Origin: Photobacterium aquimaris
Lineage (GTDB): Bacteria; Pseudomonadota; Gammaproteobacteria; Enterobacterales; Vibrionaceae
Assembly: GCF_002954455.1 (NCBI RefSeq)
Contig: NZ_MSCC01000005.1
Location: 85,913-137,544, forward strand
Direction of reading: 5' to 3'
Length of the DNA: 51,632 nt
In this document: positions 1 through 9,238 of the stretch, piece after piece
Position numbering within the stretch: the stretch's first letter is position 1
Layout: each line of letters opens with the position of its first letter
Position numbers and translations under genes: made by a program
Notes under the pieces: model-generated
What the model was told of the DNA's origin: nothing
Database searches by the model: none
The model's input: the letters and a program-made list of their open reading frames with translations, nothing else

Positions 1-174
1 AGTTATCATCGAACTTATCGGTGAACTACTACTGTGAAGTATTAGTCTTAATGTGGTATTCCTGGGGTATTCGATTACCGATATCATCAGTGTACTGCTT
101 CAAGTGTTTCTAGTTTGACTACGAAGCCCACTTAGAAGCAATCAGCTTCGATTACATCATCTGCTATTGATTAT

Positions 175-197
175 GCAACCTAACGGTTGTTTTTTTC
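175..197 (+). terminator. Intrinsic terminator of an upstream unit outside the window
   Basis: A short hairpin (GCAACC, loop TAAC, GGTTGT) is followed by a run of T. It would end a plus-strand transcript entering from the left. No gene is recognisable in bases 1-174; in E. coli the equivalent neighbour is the glyVXY tRNA operon, but no tRNA sequence is visible here. Confidence 0.6.
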
Positions 198-415
198 ATC
201 TTAGCTATTTGCAAAGATGTTTGTAATATCAATATTGCCATATATATAAGGCAAACGCTCTTTTCCTAGCATTGATACGTTGTTCTTACTACTTTATAGC
301 AACATTGTGGTTGGTTTTTATTTGTTTATAAAAGATAGAAAACACATGATAAGTTGTTATTTTTTTAAGTGTTTTTAATTTATTGCACCGTTAGATCACA
401 GTTCAATTAACAGAG

Positions 416-705
416 TTATCCACATAAGATATTCTGTGGGTAAGTTGGTTGATTAGATGTGATAGCTAGGTGTGAATAACTTTAGAACAAAAGTATAACT
501 TAAAACTATTCTCCTTATTAATCGTAAAAAGCTAACAGGATAACTGTATGTTTTTTATTAATTAATTTATTTTTATCTACAATTTGCACACAGTTCATTT
601 AGTCCTTTCTTTACTGGGATAACCGTCTTGATTATGTTATCCACTCCCTGTGTTTAATCTTTCTTTTTACTACGATTTTTGACGTCATTAAAAAAGTTTT
701 CCACA
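416..705. other. Cluster of DnaA-box-like 9-mers (datA-like candidate)
   Basis: This AT-rich non-coding stretch holds six DnaA-box-like 9-mers. TTATCCACA at 416-424 is a perfect consensus. TTATTCACA (471-479, minus) and TTTTCCACA (697-705) fit TTWTNCACA. TTACCCACA (435-443, minus), TTATCTACA (573-581) and TTATCCACT (637-645) each differ at one base. In E. coli the DnaA-titrating datA locus lies beside queG in the same position. Matching the locus by position and boxes is inference: I could not define an IHF site, and AT-rich DNA raises the chance of random matches. It does not look like oriC, since gidA/mioC are not adjacent. Confidence 0.5.
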
Positions 706-718
706 TATACCCAGAGTG

Positions 719-1852
719 TTATGCGTCTCGAGGTAAACCTTTTTCTATAATTCTCACTAAACGTTTGGTTGCATTGGGTAAAACATCAATAACCATTTGT
801 TGACGTTTTTGATTTTGTTGCTCTAAAGCCCATTCAATATGCACATCGACGAGCGGGTGCTCACCCTGACGAGCGCTCAATGCCTCGATGATGTCAGCTT
901 GGTAGGGCGCATTACCTAATGCAATCGTGATATTACGTAACCATTGGGTATGACCGATACGACGAATGGCTGAACCTTCGGTATTACGTAAGAATGTAGC
1001 TTCATTCCAAGCATAAAGCGTCACTAGATCTTGCTGGAATAACGTTTCTCGACAATGGTAGTCTGTTTCTGAGGTGATCTCTCCGTGACGATTAAATGGA
1101 CATACTAATTGGCAATCATCACAGCCATAAATTCTATTACCTATTGCTGCGCGATATTGTTCTGGAATGATACCGTCAAATTCGATAGTTAGATAAGATA
1201 TACAGCGTCGTGCATCAACGACTCCAGCTTCAATAATAGCGCCTGTTGGGCAACTGGTCATACAGGCGACACATTTACCACATTGATTGACAACAGGTGT
1301 ATCAACTGGCAGTGGTAGATCAATTAACAATTCACCTAAAAAGAACCATGAGCCAGATTGGTCGTTAAGAATTAGAGAGTGCTTTCCTGTCCAACCTAAT
1401 CCAGCTTTTTCAGCTAATGGACGCTCAAGAACTGGCGCAGAATCGACGAATGGTCGACAGCCAAACTCACCAACAACGGCTTCAATTCGTTGACCAAGCT
1501 GTTTAAGGCGGTTGCGAATCAATTTATGATAATCTCGCCCAAGAGAGTAGCGGCTAATATAGGCTGTTGTTGGTTGCTTAAGTGTTTGAGCAAAACCTGC
1601 TTGTGGCGGTAAATAATTCATTCTGACACTGATTACACGTACTGTACCTGGTAGTAATTCTTGCGGTCGTGCACGCATCATACCGTGACGTGCCATCCAG
1701 TCCATATCACCGTGATAGCCAGCATCAAGCCAGCGTTGTAATTGCGTTTCATGCTGCGACAAATCGATATCACTGATCCCTACAGCTTGAAAGCCGAGTT
1801 CTTGTCCCCAAGTTTTAATTTGAAGTGCGAGTTGTTGATAATCGATCGTCAT
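719..1852 (-). CDS. queG: Epoxyqueuosine reductase QueG
   Basis: Cobalamin-dependent iron-sulfur enzyme that reduces epoxyqueuosine to queuosine at the wobble position of tRNA, the last step of queuosine synthesis. The 377-residue product has about the usual length of the family. It shows the two [4Fe-4S] cysteine clusters, CGKCVACMTSCP near residues 191-202 and CDDCQLVCP near 244-252, and the substrate-binding FVDSAPVLER segment near residue 135. The gene reads away from the nnr remnant and tsaE, as in enterics, and its stop codon borders the DnaA-box region. Confidence 0.96.
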   Translation of the reverse strand: MTIDYQQLALQIKTWGQELGFQAVGISDIDLSQHETQLQRWLDAGYHGDMDWMARHGMMRARPQELLPGTVRVISVRMNYLPPQAGFAQTLKQPTTAYISRYSLGRDYHKLIRNRLKQLGQRIEAVVGEFGCRPFVDSAPVLERPLAEKAGLGWTGKHSLILNDQSGSWFFLGELLIDLPLPVDTPVVNQCGKCVACMTSCPTGAIIEAGVVDARRCISYLTIEFDGIIPEQYRAAIGNRIYGCDDCQLVCPFNRHGEITSETDYHCRETLFQQDLVTLYAWNEATFLRNTEGSAIRRIGHTQWLRNITIALGNAPYQADIIEALSARQGEHPLVDVHIEWALEQQNQKRQQMVIDVLPNATKRLVRIIEKGLPRDA

Positions 1853-2045
1853 AGTGTCAGCTTTATCTTCTTGCCAGTAAAAATCAGGGAACGGATTCTA
1901 GCACATTCTTATTTTAGAGTAGTCATAAGCTGACACCCTATTGTCAATAGTAGTAATCATTGCTGAGATAATCATTGAACGTGTAAAGCTGCACCTGTGC
2001 TGAATATATGCATGACATAAATTGAATGGCATTGCTTTATTGCGG

Positions 2046-2210
2046 TAAAATTGCGACGGTCATCGTAGACTGAGATCGTTATTTCACGCCGTATATCGCT
2101 TGGTTTTGATTTATCGTAAAGTAGCAGATTTATGTGCGCAGCGCGGTGAGCGTGGTATGCTTGCGGCAGATCTTTTTCCATTTATTCGTCAATTAGTCAA
2201 TCCAAGATAA
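2046..2210 (+). pseudogene. nnr: Remnant of nnr (NAD(P)HX epimerase/dehydratase), C-terminal end only
   Basis: The frame ending at the TAA at 2208-2210 reads ADLCAQRGERGMLAADLF followed by PFIRQLVNPR. This closely resembles the C-terminus of the NnrD dehydratase domain (GERGMLA-DL pattern). The frame is closed by a TAA at 2046-2048, and the whole gap from queG to tsaE is 364 bases against about 1.5 kb for an intact gene. Shorter matches in other frames (for example GKIATVIVD near 2061-2087) suggest frameshift decay. In enterics nnr sits exactly here, divergent from queG and directly before tsaE. The C-terminal match is convincing; the extent of the remnant to the left is uncertain. Confidence 0.75.
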
Positions 2211-2216
2211 AATATA

Positions 2217-2681
2217 ATGCAAACATTTGAAACTTCCCTTGCTGATGAGCAGGCAACGGTAGATTTTGGCCTTAAATTGGCTAAAGCCTGCACGCAACAA
2301 ACAACAATATATCTCCATGGTGATTTGGGTGCAGGTAAAACCACATTTAGTCGTGGCTTTATTCGTGCACTTGGTCATCAAGGAAATGTAAAAAGTCCAA
2401 CTTATACATTGGTTGAACCCTATGATCTCGCACCTTGGCAAGTTTATCATTTTGACTTATATCGTCTTGCCGATCCTGAAGAATTAGAATTTATGGGGAT
2501 TCGAGATTATTTTACCAATGATGCTATTTGTTTAGTTGAATGGCCAGAAAAAGGTATAGGTATGTTACCAGAGCCAGATCTTGAGCTAGAACTGCGTTAT
2601 CACGGTGAGCAAAGAATGGTATTAGTGACGTCGAATACGGACTATGGTTCAGCGTTGATCAACCACTTACAGTTAGGTTAA
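2217..2681 (+). CDS. tsaE: tRNA threonylcarbamoyladenosine biosynthesis ATPase TsaE
   Basis: ATPase partner of TsaB and TsaD in formation of N6-threonylcarbamoyladenosine at position 37 of ANN-decoding tRNAs. The 154-residue protein has a Walker A loop GDLGAGKTT at residues 35-43, then the family motifs SPTYTLVEPY and YHFDLYRL, and a Walker B-like ICLVEWPEKG. The ATG lies 6 bases after the stop of the nnr remnant. amiB follows after 6 bases, so tsaE heads a translationally close operon. Confidence 0.96.
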   Translation: MQTFETSLADEQATVDFGLKLAKACTQQTTIYLHGDLGAGKTTFSRGFIRALGHQGNVKSPTYTLVEPYDLAPWQVYHFDLYRLADPEELEFMGIRDYFTNDAICLVEWPEKGIGMLPEPDLELELRYHGEQRMVLVTSNTDYGSALINHLQLG

Positions 2682-2687
2682 ATTAGA

Positions 2688-4418
2688 ATGGCGTTACGGA
2701 CGTATGCAAATCTTTTAATTTTGGGAGTGGGATTAGTTAGTTCTACCGCTTTTGCTAATGAACTCAAAGGAGTTCGAGTGTGGCCGGCTCCTGACGAAAC
2801 GCGTGTTGTGCTAGATATGCAAAGCCAAGCGGATTATTCGCAGTTTATGCTATCAAATCCGTCACGGTTAGTGGTCGACTTAAATAAAACTTCACTCAAA
2901 ACCAAATTGCCAATCACTGTTGCTAAGAGTGAGATTTTAACTAAAGTCCGTAGTAGTAATGCACCCGAAAAAGGCACGACGCGATTAGTGTTTGAGCTTA
3001 AGCGTGCCACAACCCCTCAAATTTTCTCACTATCACCCACGCCTGATGGTAGCTATGGCTATCGATTGGTAATGGATTTACCTAATGGTTCTGGTGCTGG
3101 TGCTGTTGATAAAGAAGAACAAGCTGAAGAAAAAGCCACTGAAAATAATTTAGCCAAGTTGCCATCTGGTACTGCTGATATTGTGGTTGCTGTTGATGCC
3201 GGCCATGGTGGTGATGATCCTGGTTCTATCGGGCCAACTCATAAATATGAAAAGAACGTAACTTTGGCGGTTGCACGTAAATTAGCTGCAAAAATCAATG
3301 CGACAACAGGTATGCGTGCGGTCATGACCCGTCGTGGTGATTATTATGTAGGATTAAGTAAACGTTCAGAGATCGCTCGTAAAAATAAAGCGTTACTGTT
3401 AGTTTCCATTCACGCCGATGGTTTTAGTTCACCTAAGCCTCGTGGCGCGTCTGTATGGGTATTAAACACCCGCCGCGCTAATACTGAGATTGGTCGTTGG
3501 CTAGAGCAGAGCGAGAAACAATCAGAGCTACTTGGTGGTGGCGATGTACTTTCTAGTAATCCGAAAGATAAATATTTAGGTCGTGCGGTACTTGATCTGC
3601 AATTTAGTTATTCGCAGAAGGAAGGCTACGATGTGGCTAAGCGAGTATTAGCGAATTTACGTCATATTGCACGTTTACATAAAACAGTGCCGCAATATGC
3701 CAGTTTAGCGGTATTAAAATCGCCTGATATTCCGTCATTATTAGTTGAAACAGGCTTTATTACTAACCCGATTGAAGAGCGTGAATTAACCTCTAATGCT
3801 CATCAAAATCAACTTGCGAATGCTATTTATAAAGGTATTTTGCAATACTTCACAGCGCATCCGCCAGAAGGCACACTTTTTGCTTCGCGTTTGAAAGCTG
3901 GTGGTGCCAAGCATAAAGTGATATCAGGGCAAACATTAAGCGGTATTGCTGTTAAATATGGCTCTTCGATGACGGTCATTAAAGCGGCCAATAATTTGAA
4001 GTCAAATTCAGTTAATATTGGTCAAGTGTTAGTGATCCCTGGTACTGCGGTGACGACAGCACCAGCTGTTAAAACGACGGCAGTAAAGGTGACGTCCAAA
4101 GCAACGCCTGCTACCCGTATTGTGTGGCATACTGTGACTCGCGGTGAGTATCTTGGCAAAATTGCGGCTAATTATGGGGTAACCATGAGTAGCATTCGTC
4201 GAACTAGTCATCTAAAGTCTGATAATGTCATGGTTGGTCAGAAATTAAAAATTGCGGTTTCTGCCGTAAAAACTGTACGTCATAAAGTTCGCCGTGGTGA
4301 GTTTTTAAGTAAAATTGCGGCAAAATATGGGGTATCAGTAGCAACTATTCGTGATGCGAATAAGCTACGTTCTGATAAACTAGCAGTAGGACAGACGCTA
4401 ATCATTCCAAGAAGTTAA
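2688..4418 (+). CDS. amiB: N-acetylmuramoyl-L-alanine amidase AmiB with three LysM domains
   Basis: Periplasmic zinc amidase that removes stem peptides from septal peptidoglycan during daughter-cell separation. A signal peptide ends near residue 23 (AFA). An AMIN domain follows at about 26-130, then an Amidase_3 domain at about 165-395 with the zinc ligand segments VDAGHGGDDPG, the Glu of YEKNVTLAVA and the His of SIHADGF. Three LysM repeats (about 409-453, 480-522, 532-576) end the protein. The length of 576 residues is longer than E. coli AmiB because of the extra LysM repeats. It is separated from mutL by only 2 bases. Confidence 0.96.
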   Translation: MALRTYANLLILGVGLVSSTAFANELKGVRVWPAPDETRVVLDMQSQADYSQFMLSNPSRLVVDLNKTSLKTKLPITVAKSEILTKVRSSNAPEKGTTRLVFELKRATTPQIFSLSPTPDGSYGYRLVMDLPNGSGAGAVDKEEQAEEKATENNLAKLPSGTADIVVAVDAGHGGDDPGSIGPTHKYEKNVTLAVARKLAAKINATTGMRAVMTRRGDYYVGLSKRSEIARKNKALLLVSIHADGFSSPKPRGASVWVLNTRRANTEIGRWLEQSEKQSELLGGGDVLSSNPKDKYLGRAVLDLQFSYSQKEGYDVAKRVLANLRHIARLHKTVPQYASLAVLKSPDIPSLLVETGFITNPIEERELTSNAHQNQLANAIYKGILQYFTAHPPEGTLFASRLKAGGAKHKVISGQTLSGIAVKYGSSMTVIKAANNLKSNSVNIGQVLVIPGTAVTTAPAVKTTAVKVTSKATPATRIVWHTVTRGEYLGKIAANYGVTMSSIRRTSHLKSDNVMVGQKLKIAVSAVKTVRHKVRRGEFLSKIAAKYGVSVATIRDANKLRSDKLAVGQTLIIPRS

Positions 4419-4420
4419 TT

Positions 4421-6556
4421 ATGCCGATTCAGATTTTACCCGCTCGGCTGGCTAACCAGATTGCAGCGGGTGAAGTTGTTGAACGCCCAGCATCGGTAGT
4501 CAAAGAGCTTGTTGAAAATAGTATAGATGCCGGCGCCACTCGAATTGATATTGATATCGAAAAAGGTGGTAGTCGGCTGATTCGTATTCGTGATAATGGT
4601 AAAGGGATAGCTAAAGATGAACTTGGCTTAGCCCTGAGCCGGCATGCAACCTCCAAAATTGCCTCATTAGATGATCTTGAAGCCATAGTGAGCTTAGGAT
4701 TTCGTGGTGAAGCGCTTGCCAGTATTAGTTCTGTATCGCGGTTAACCCTAACCTCTTGTACTGAAGGTCAAACGGAAGCATGGTCTGCGTATGCGGAAGG
4801 TCGTGACATGGATGTGCAGTTAAAACCTGCTGCACACCCTATCGGTACCACCTTAGAAGTATTAGATTTATTTTTTAATACCCCTGCACGACGTAAGTTT
4901 TTACGTACTGAAAAAACAGAATTCACCCATATTGATGAATTGATTAAGCGTATCGCGCTGAGTCGATTTGATGTCGCTATTACCCTGCGCCATAACGGTA
5001 AGTTAGTGCGTCAATACCGTATTGCTGACAATCCACTACAACAGGAGCGGCGCTTAGCTGCAGCTTGTGGGCCTGCTTTTTTACAGCATGCATTAGTGGT
5101 CGAATTAGCCCATGGTGATTTGAAATTATCAGGCTGGATTTGTAGTCCGCAAGGGGCTCGTAGTCAAAATGATATTCAATATTGCTATGTGAACGGTCGC
5201 ATGATGAAGGATAAATTGATCAATCATGCAATTCGTCAGGCTTATGAATCAAGCTTACGATCGGAACAATATGCTGCTTATGTGTTGTATATTGAGGTCG
5301 ATCCGCATCAAGTCGATGTTAATGTCCATCCAGCTAAGCATGAAGTGCGTTTCCATCAAGCGCGATTAGTGCATGATTTTATTTATCAAGCATTACAAAG
5401 TGCACTTCAGCAAGGGGCGAGTAGCGATGATGCGCCTCAATATCAAGCACCTATCAGATCCAGTGCGCATGCGCATACTGAAGTTACCACTGCGGCGATT
5501 GATCGTGTTTCTCATACTATTGCTGCGATGCCTGATTACCCGAATAAGGCTAAGCCTGAAAGTTGGTTAACAGCTTCAGATTCTTCTATTACCACGTCGA
5601 CAGCGACATCCTCTTTCGATATAGAATCTCAGACTAACATGACTAATAAAGAAACTTTATTAGTAAATTCAGTTAGTAAAGATGCTCAACAGAGCTATAG
5701 TCAAAGGAGTAGCCAAAAATTATCGCCGCAATCAACCACGAGAGATCGCCAGCAAGGTGTAACATCAACAGTACCTGCTAATAGTACTTCTCGTCATTAT
5801 GGTGAATCAGGCCCAACAGCAGCAGAGTTAAAGGCCTATCAACAACTGATTTCAACTAATCGTTCGGGATCAGCGCAATCGACACCAGTTACAGCACCAT
5901 TAGATGTTAATACCACTCAGATAGCAGAACCTCGGCGAGAGTGGTCAAGCGAGACTCCGGCGCCGCCGACCAAGCGGATAAGTAGCAAAGATACTGGGTT
6001 AGGGAAACCGTTGGTTGTTGTTGATGAGCAGTTTTTATTATTAAGTCAGCAGCCTGAAATGGTGCTATTACATTTAGCGGTTGCAGAGCATTTACGTTAT
6101 GTTGGTCAATTACAGTTGGCTCAAACGGTAGGTTTAAAGCCGCAGCCATTGTTGATTCCATTATCGGTGCCAGTTGAGGCTGAACTGATTCAATGCGCAG
6201 AGCAACACGGGCAATTATTAAAGCAGTTAGGGATACAGCTGAAATCGAAAGGACGTAATAGCATTATCATTCTGTCAGTTTGTATGCCATTAAGGCAGCA
6301 AAACTTACAACAGTTAATCCCAAATTTGTTAACCTATCTTCATTCTGTGAGCGATGATCCCGATGCTCAAGGATGGGATAACCTTTTATTCTGGCTCGCT
6401 AAACAATGCCATACGCCAGTAACAAGTTACACTTTGGCACAAGCGATTCAGTTAATTACCGAATTAGAGCAGCTATGGGGAGAAGAGTTGATGACATTTA
6501 GAAGCCAACTTGTTCGTCCGGTAGATATGCAAGCAGCGATAGAAGCATTTAAGTAA
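4421..6556 (+). CDS. mutL: DNA mismatch repair protein MutL
   Basis: GHKL-type ATPase that couples MutS mismatch recognition to MutH nicking and UvrD. The N-terminal ATPase domain (about 1-330) shows ELVENSIDAGAT, DNGKGI, HATSKI and GFRGEAL. A long Ser/Thr/Gln-rich linker of about 200 residues follows, then a C-terminal dimerisation domain from about residue 525. The metal-binding DQHAxxExxxxE endonuclease motif found in MutL of MutH-lacking bacteria is absent, with VVVDEQFLLLSQQPE at that place, so a MutH partner is expected elsewhere. miaA starts 3 bases after the stop. Confidence 0.97.
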   Translation: MPIQILPARLANQIAAGEVVERPASVVKELVENSIDAGATRIDIDIEKGGSRLIRIRDNGKGIAKDELGLALSRHATSKIASLDDLEAIVSLGFRGEALASISSVSRLTLTSCTEGQTEAWSAYAEGRDMDVQLKPAAHPIGTTLEVLDLFFNTPARRKFLRTEKTEFTHIDELIKRIALSRFDVAITLRHNGKLVRQYRIADNPLQQERRLAAACGPAFLQHALVVELAHGDLKLSGWICSPQGARSQNDIQYCYVNGRMMKDKLINHAIRQAYESSLRSEQYAAYVLYIEVDPHQVDVNVHPAKHEVRFHQARLVHDFIYQALQSALQQGASSDDAPQYQAPIRSSAHAHTEVTTAAIDRVSHTIAAMPDYPNKAKPESWLTASDSSITTSTATSSFDIESQTNMTNKETLLVNSVSKDAQQSYSQRSSQKLSPQSTTRDRQQGVTSTVPANSTSRHYGESGPTAAELKAYQQLISTNRSGSAQSTPVTAPLDVNTTQIAEPRREWSSETPAPPTKRISSKDTGLGKPLVVVDEQFLLLSQQPEMVLLHLAVAEHLRYVGQLQLAQTVGLKPQPLLIPLSVPVEAELIQCAEQHGQLLKQLGIQLKSKGRNSIIILSVCMPLRQQNLQQLIPNLLTYLHSVSDDPDAQGWDNLLFWLAKQCHTPVTSYTLAQAIQLITELEQLWGEELMTFRSQLVRPVDMQAAIEAFK

Positions 6557-6559
6557 TTT

Positions 6560-7513
6560 ATGACGAAGCCACAAGCTATGACGAAGCCACAACCACAAGC
6601 TATTTTTTTAATGGGCCCGACAGCGTCAGGCAAAACTGATTTAGCTATTCGTTTACGTGAACAGCTACCAGTTGAGTTGATAAGTGTCGACTCCGCCCTT
6701 ATTTATAAGGGAATGGATATCGGCACTGCGAAACCAGATGCGCATGAATTGGCACTAGCACCACACCGTTTAATCGATATTCGTGATCCAGCGCAAAGTT
6801 ATTCTGCTGCAGACTTTCGTTCGGATGCACTAAAAGAAATGGCTGATATAGTGGCAGCAGGGCGGATTCCTTTGTTGGTAGGTGGTACTATGTTGTACTA
6901 CAAGGCATTATTGGAAGGTTTATCACCATTACCAGCGGCAGATAATACTGTTCGTGCCGGAATCGAAAGTGATGCTGCTGCACGAGGTTGGCAAGCACTG
7001 CATGATGAATTGGTGGCCATTGATCCTGTTGCAGGTGCAAGGATCCATCCTAATGATCCGCAGCGATTATCTCGTGCATTAGAAGTTTTTCGTATTTCAG
7101 GTAAAACATTAACTGAGTTAACGAAAACTCAAGGTGAATCGTTACCTTATAAGGTTCATCAATTTGCAATTACGCCCACGGATAGGGCTGTACTGCATCA
7201 TCGAATTGAGCTTAGGTTCAAAAAAATGATTGAAGCAGGGTTTGAGCAGGAAGTAAGGGCATTATATGACCGTGGTGATCTTCACCTAGAGCTTCCTTCC
7301 ATTCGCTGTGTCGGTTATCGACAGATGTGGGAATATTTGGACGGGAAACATGACATAGATGAAGCGGTTTTCCGTGGTATCTGTGCTACTCGTCAATTGG
7401 CAAAGCGTCAAATTACCTGGCTTCGTGGCTGGAATGATTTGACTTGGTTGGATAGTAGTGATGTTGATAGCGCGTTACAAACCGTCACAAACTCAGTTAG
7501 ATGTGATGTTTAA
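6560..7513 (+). CDS. miaA: tRNA dimethylallyltransferase MiaA
   Basis: Transfers a dimethylallyl group to A37 of tRNAs reading UNN codons. The P-loop GPTASGKTDLAI begins near residue 19, with the family motifs SVDSALIYKGMDIGTAKP and SIRCVGYRQMWEYL further on. At 317 residues it is family-sized. The 5' end is odd: the first 18 bases are nearly repeated directly after, giving the N-terminus MTKPQAMTKPQPQAIF and two in-frame ATG codons (6560 and 6578). Either start leaves the P-loop intact. In enterics this gene's downstream region drives hfq, and hfq follows here after 87 bases. Confidence 0.96.
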   Translation: MTKPQAMTKPQPQAIFLMGPTASGKTDLAIRLREQLPVELISVDSALIYKGMDIGTAKPDAHELALAPHRLIDIRDPAQSYSAADFRSDALKEMADIVAAGRIPLLVGGTMLYYKALLEGLSPLPAADNTVRAGIESDAAARGWQALHDELVAIDPVAGARIHPNDPQRLSRALEVFRISGKTLTELTKTQGESLPYKVHQFAITPTDRAVLHHRIELRFKKMIEAGFEQEVRALYDRGDLHLELPSIRCVGYRQMWEYLDGKHDIDEAVFRGICATRQLAKRQITWLRGWNDLTWLDSSDVDSALQTVTNSVRCDV

Positions 7514-7600
7514 TTAACGTGTATACTCTGAACTGCTTTGCGTATTTTTAGTTTTTGTTCGTTGCTAAATACAACTACAAACAAATAAGGAAAAGAAATA

Positions 7601-7867
7601 ATGGCTAAGGGGCAATCTCTGCAAGACCCGTTTTTGAATGCGCTGCGTCGTGAAAGAATCCCGGTCTCTATTTACCTAGTAAACGGTATCAAACTACAAG
7701 GACAAATTGAATCATTTGATCAATTTGTTATTTTACTTAAAAACACCGTCAACCAGATGGTTTATAAGCATGCTATTTCTACTGTTGTGCCTGCTCGTCC
7801 GGTGAATCATCACCATGCGAGTGATCGTCCAGCAGGAACAGACCGTCCAGAGAAAACAGAAGAGTAA
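7601..7867 (+). CDS. hfq: RNA chaperone Hfq
   Basis: Hexameric Sm-like protein that pairs small RNAs with mRNAs. The 88-residue product has the Sm core at about 1-66 with the signature QDPFLNALRRERIPVSIYLV, the distal and proximal face residues FDQFVILLKN, and the closing YKHAIST motif. A disordered His/Pro-rich tail follows. A good ribosome-binding site (AAGGAAAAG) precedes the ATG. The 87-base gap to miaA may hold an own promoter, but I could not fix one. Confidence 0.97.
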   Translation: MAKGQSLQDPFLNALRRERIPVSIYLVNGIKLQGQIESFDQFVILLKNTVNQMVYKHAISTVVPARPVNHHHASDRPAGTDRPEKTEE

Positions 7868-7895
7868 AATTATTTTCAAATAAGGAGTTGATTAC

Positions 7896-9185
7896 TTGTT
7901 TGACCGTTATGAAGCTGGTGAGCAGGCTATTCTTGTTCATATTAATTTCACTCAAGATGAGGAGTGGGAAGACCTTAGCGAATTTGAAATGCTAGTGTCT
8001 TCTGCAGGGGTTAATGCACTGCATGTTGTTACGGGAAGCCGTAAAACACCACTTCCAAAATATTATGTGGGTGAAGGTAAAGCACAAGAAATCGCCGATG
8101 CTGTAAGAACTGTTGATGCAGATATAATTATTTTTAATCACGCATTGTCACCTGCACAAGAACGAAACTTAGAGCAGCTTTGTCAATGTCGAGTGATTGA
8201 TCGTACTGGGTTAATTCTCGATATATTTGCTCAACGCGCACGTACCCATGAAGGTAAGTTGCAAGTTGAATTAGCACAATTACGACATATCTCAACTCGA
8301 TTAATTCGAGGTTGGACTCACCTTGAGCGACAAAAAGGTGGTATTGGCCTTCGCGGGCCAGGTGAAACTCAGCTAGAAACCGATCGACGTTTATTACGAG
8401 AACGTATTAAAACAATCTTACGCCGTTTAGATAAAGTTGCTAAACAGCGTGATCAAGGACGCCGAGCGCGTAATCGAGCAGAAATCCCAACGGTGTCATT
8501 AGTTGGGTATACCAATGCGGGTAAATCAACATTATTCAATCGTATTACCGATGCTGGGGTATATGCAGCTGATCAGCTGTTTGCTACCTTAGATCCAACA
8601 TTGCGTAAGATTGAAGTTGCAGATGTCGGTGCAGCGATACTTGCAGATACTGTTGGTTTTATTCGACATTTACCCCACGATTTAGTGGCTGCATTTAAAG
8701 CAACATTAAAAGAAACGCAAGAAGCAGATCTATTGCTTCATGTGGTTGATGCAAGTGATGATCGTTTTCGCGAGAACATTGAGGCGGTAGAAACCGTACT
8801 TGATGAAATCGATGCTGGCGATGTTCCTGTTTTACTTGTTATGAATAAAATTGATAACTTGGATAATGCACAGCCACGAATTGAGCGTGACGAAGAGGGT
8901 TTACCTCAACGAGTTTGGGTATCAGCCATGGAAGGGCAAGGCATAGACTTGTTATTCCAAGCCTTAACAGAACGCCTTGCAGGCACAATGATAAAACACA
9001 GTTTGCGTTTGCCGCCTGAGATGATCGGACGCTTACGCAGTAAGTTTTATCAGATGGGCTGCATTGTGCAAGAAGAATATGAATCAGATGGCTGTTTAAT
9101 GATTGATATTCGCTTACCGATGGCAGAATGGTCGCGGTTACAAAAAAGAGAAAGTACTTCGTTAGATGACTACATCGTTGCTTAA
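7896..9185 (+). CDS. hflX: Ribosome-associated GTPase HflX
   Basis: GTPase that binds the 50S subunit and splits or rescues stalled ribosomes. The N-terminal HflX domain carries GLRGPGETQLETDRR at about residues 151-165. The G domain shows G1 GYTNAGKST, G3 DTVGF, G4 NKID and G5 SAMEGQG. I place the start at a TTG at 7896 because AAGGAG (7882-7887) lies 8 bases upstream and the residues from there match the family N-terminus. At 429 residues it is normal length. Confidence 0.95.
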   Translation: MFDRYEAGEQAILVHINFTQDEEWEDLSEFEMLVSSAGVNALHVVTGSRKTPLPKYYVGEGKAQEIADAVRTVDADIIIFNHALSPAQERNLEQLCQCRVIDRTGLILDIFAQRARTHEGKLQVELAQLRHISTRLIRGWTHLERQKGGIGLRGPGETQLETDRRLLRERIKTILRRLDKVAKQRDQGRRARNRAEIPTVSLVGYTNAGKSTLFNRITDAGVYAADQLFATLDPTLRKIEVADVGAAILADTVGFIRHLPHDLVAAFKATLKETQEADLLLHVVDASDDRFRENIEAVETVLDEIDAGDVPVLLVMNKIDNLDNAQPRIERDEEGLPQRVWVSAMEGQGIDLLFQALTERLAGTMIKHSLRLPPEMIGRLRSKFYQMGCIVQEEYESDGCLMIDIRLPMAEWSRLQKRESTSLDDYIVA

Positions 9186-9238
9186 TGGATTGCTGAGTAA
9201 TAAAAACTGTCGTCATATCACATTGATGGAGTTCTATA

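Noticed and set aside
1..174. Possible tRNA or 5S remnant before the first terminator
   Set aside because: No cloverleaf, CCA end, T-loop GTTCGAATC or 5S consensus could be found; only a small GAAGC/GCTTC hairpin (135-149).
416..705. Replication origin (oriC)
   Set aside because: DnaA boxes are present but mnmG/mioC, 13-mer repeats and dense GATC sites are not; the datA-like reading fits the neighbours better.
1972..2181. Minus-strand 69-codon ORF between queG and tsaE
   Set aside because: It lies antisense to the readable nnr remnant, has no family resemblance and no ribosome-binding site.
2193..2450. Minus-strand ORF across the start of tsaE
   Set aside because: Shadow of tsaE; composition without protein-like pattern.
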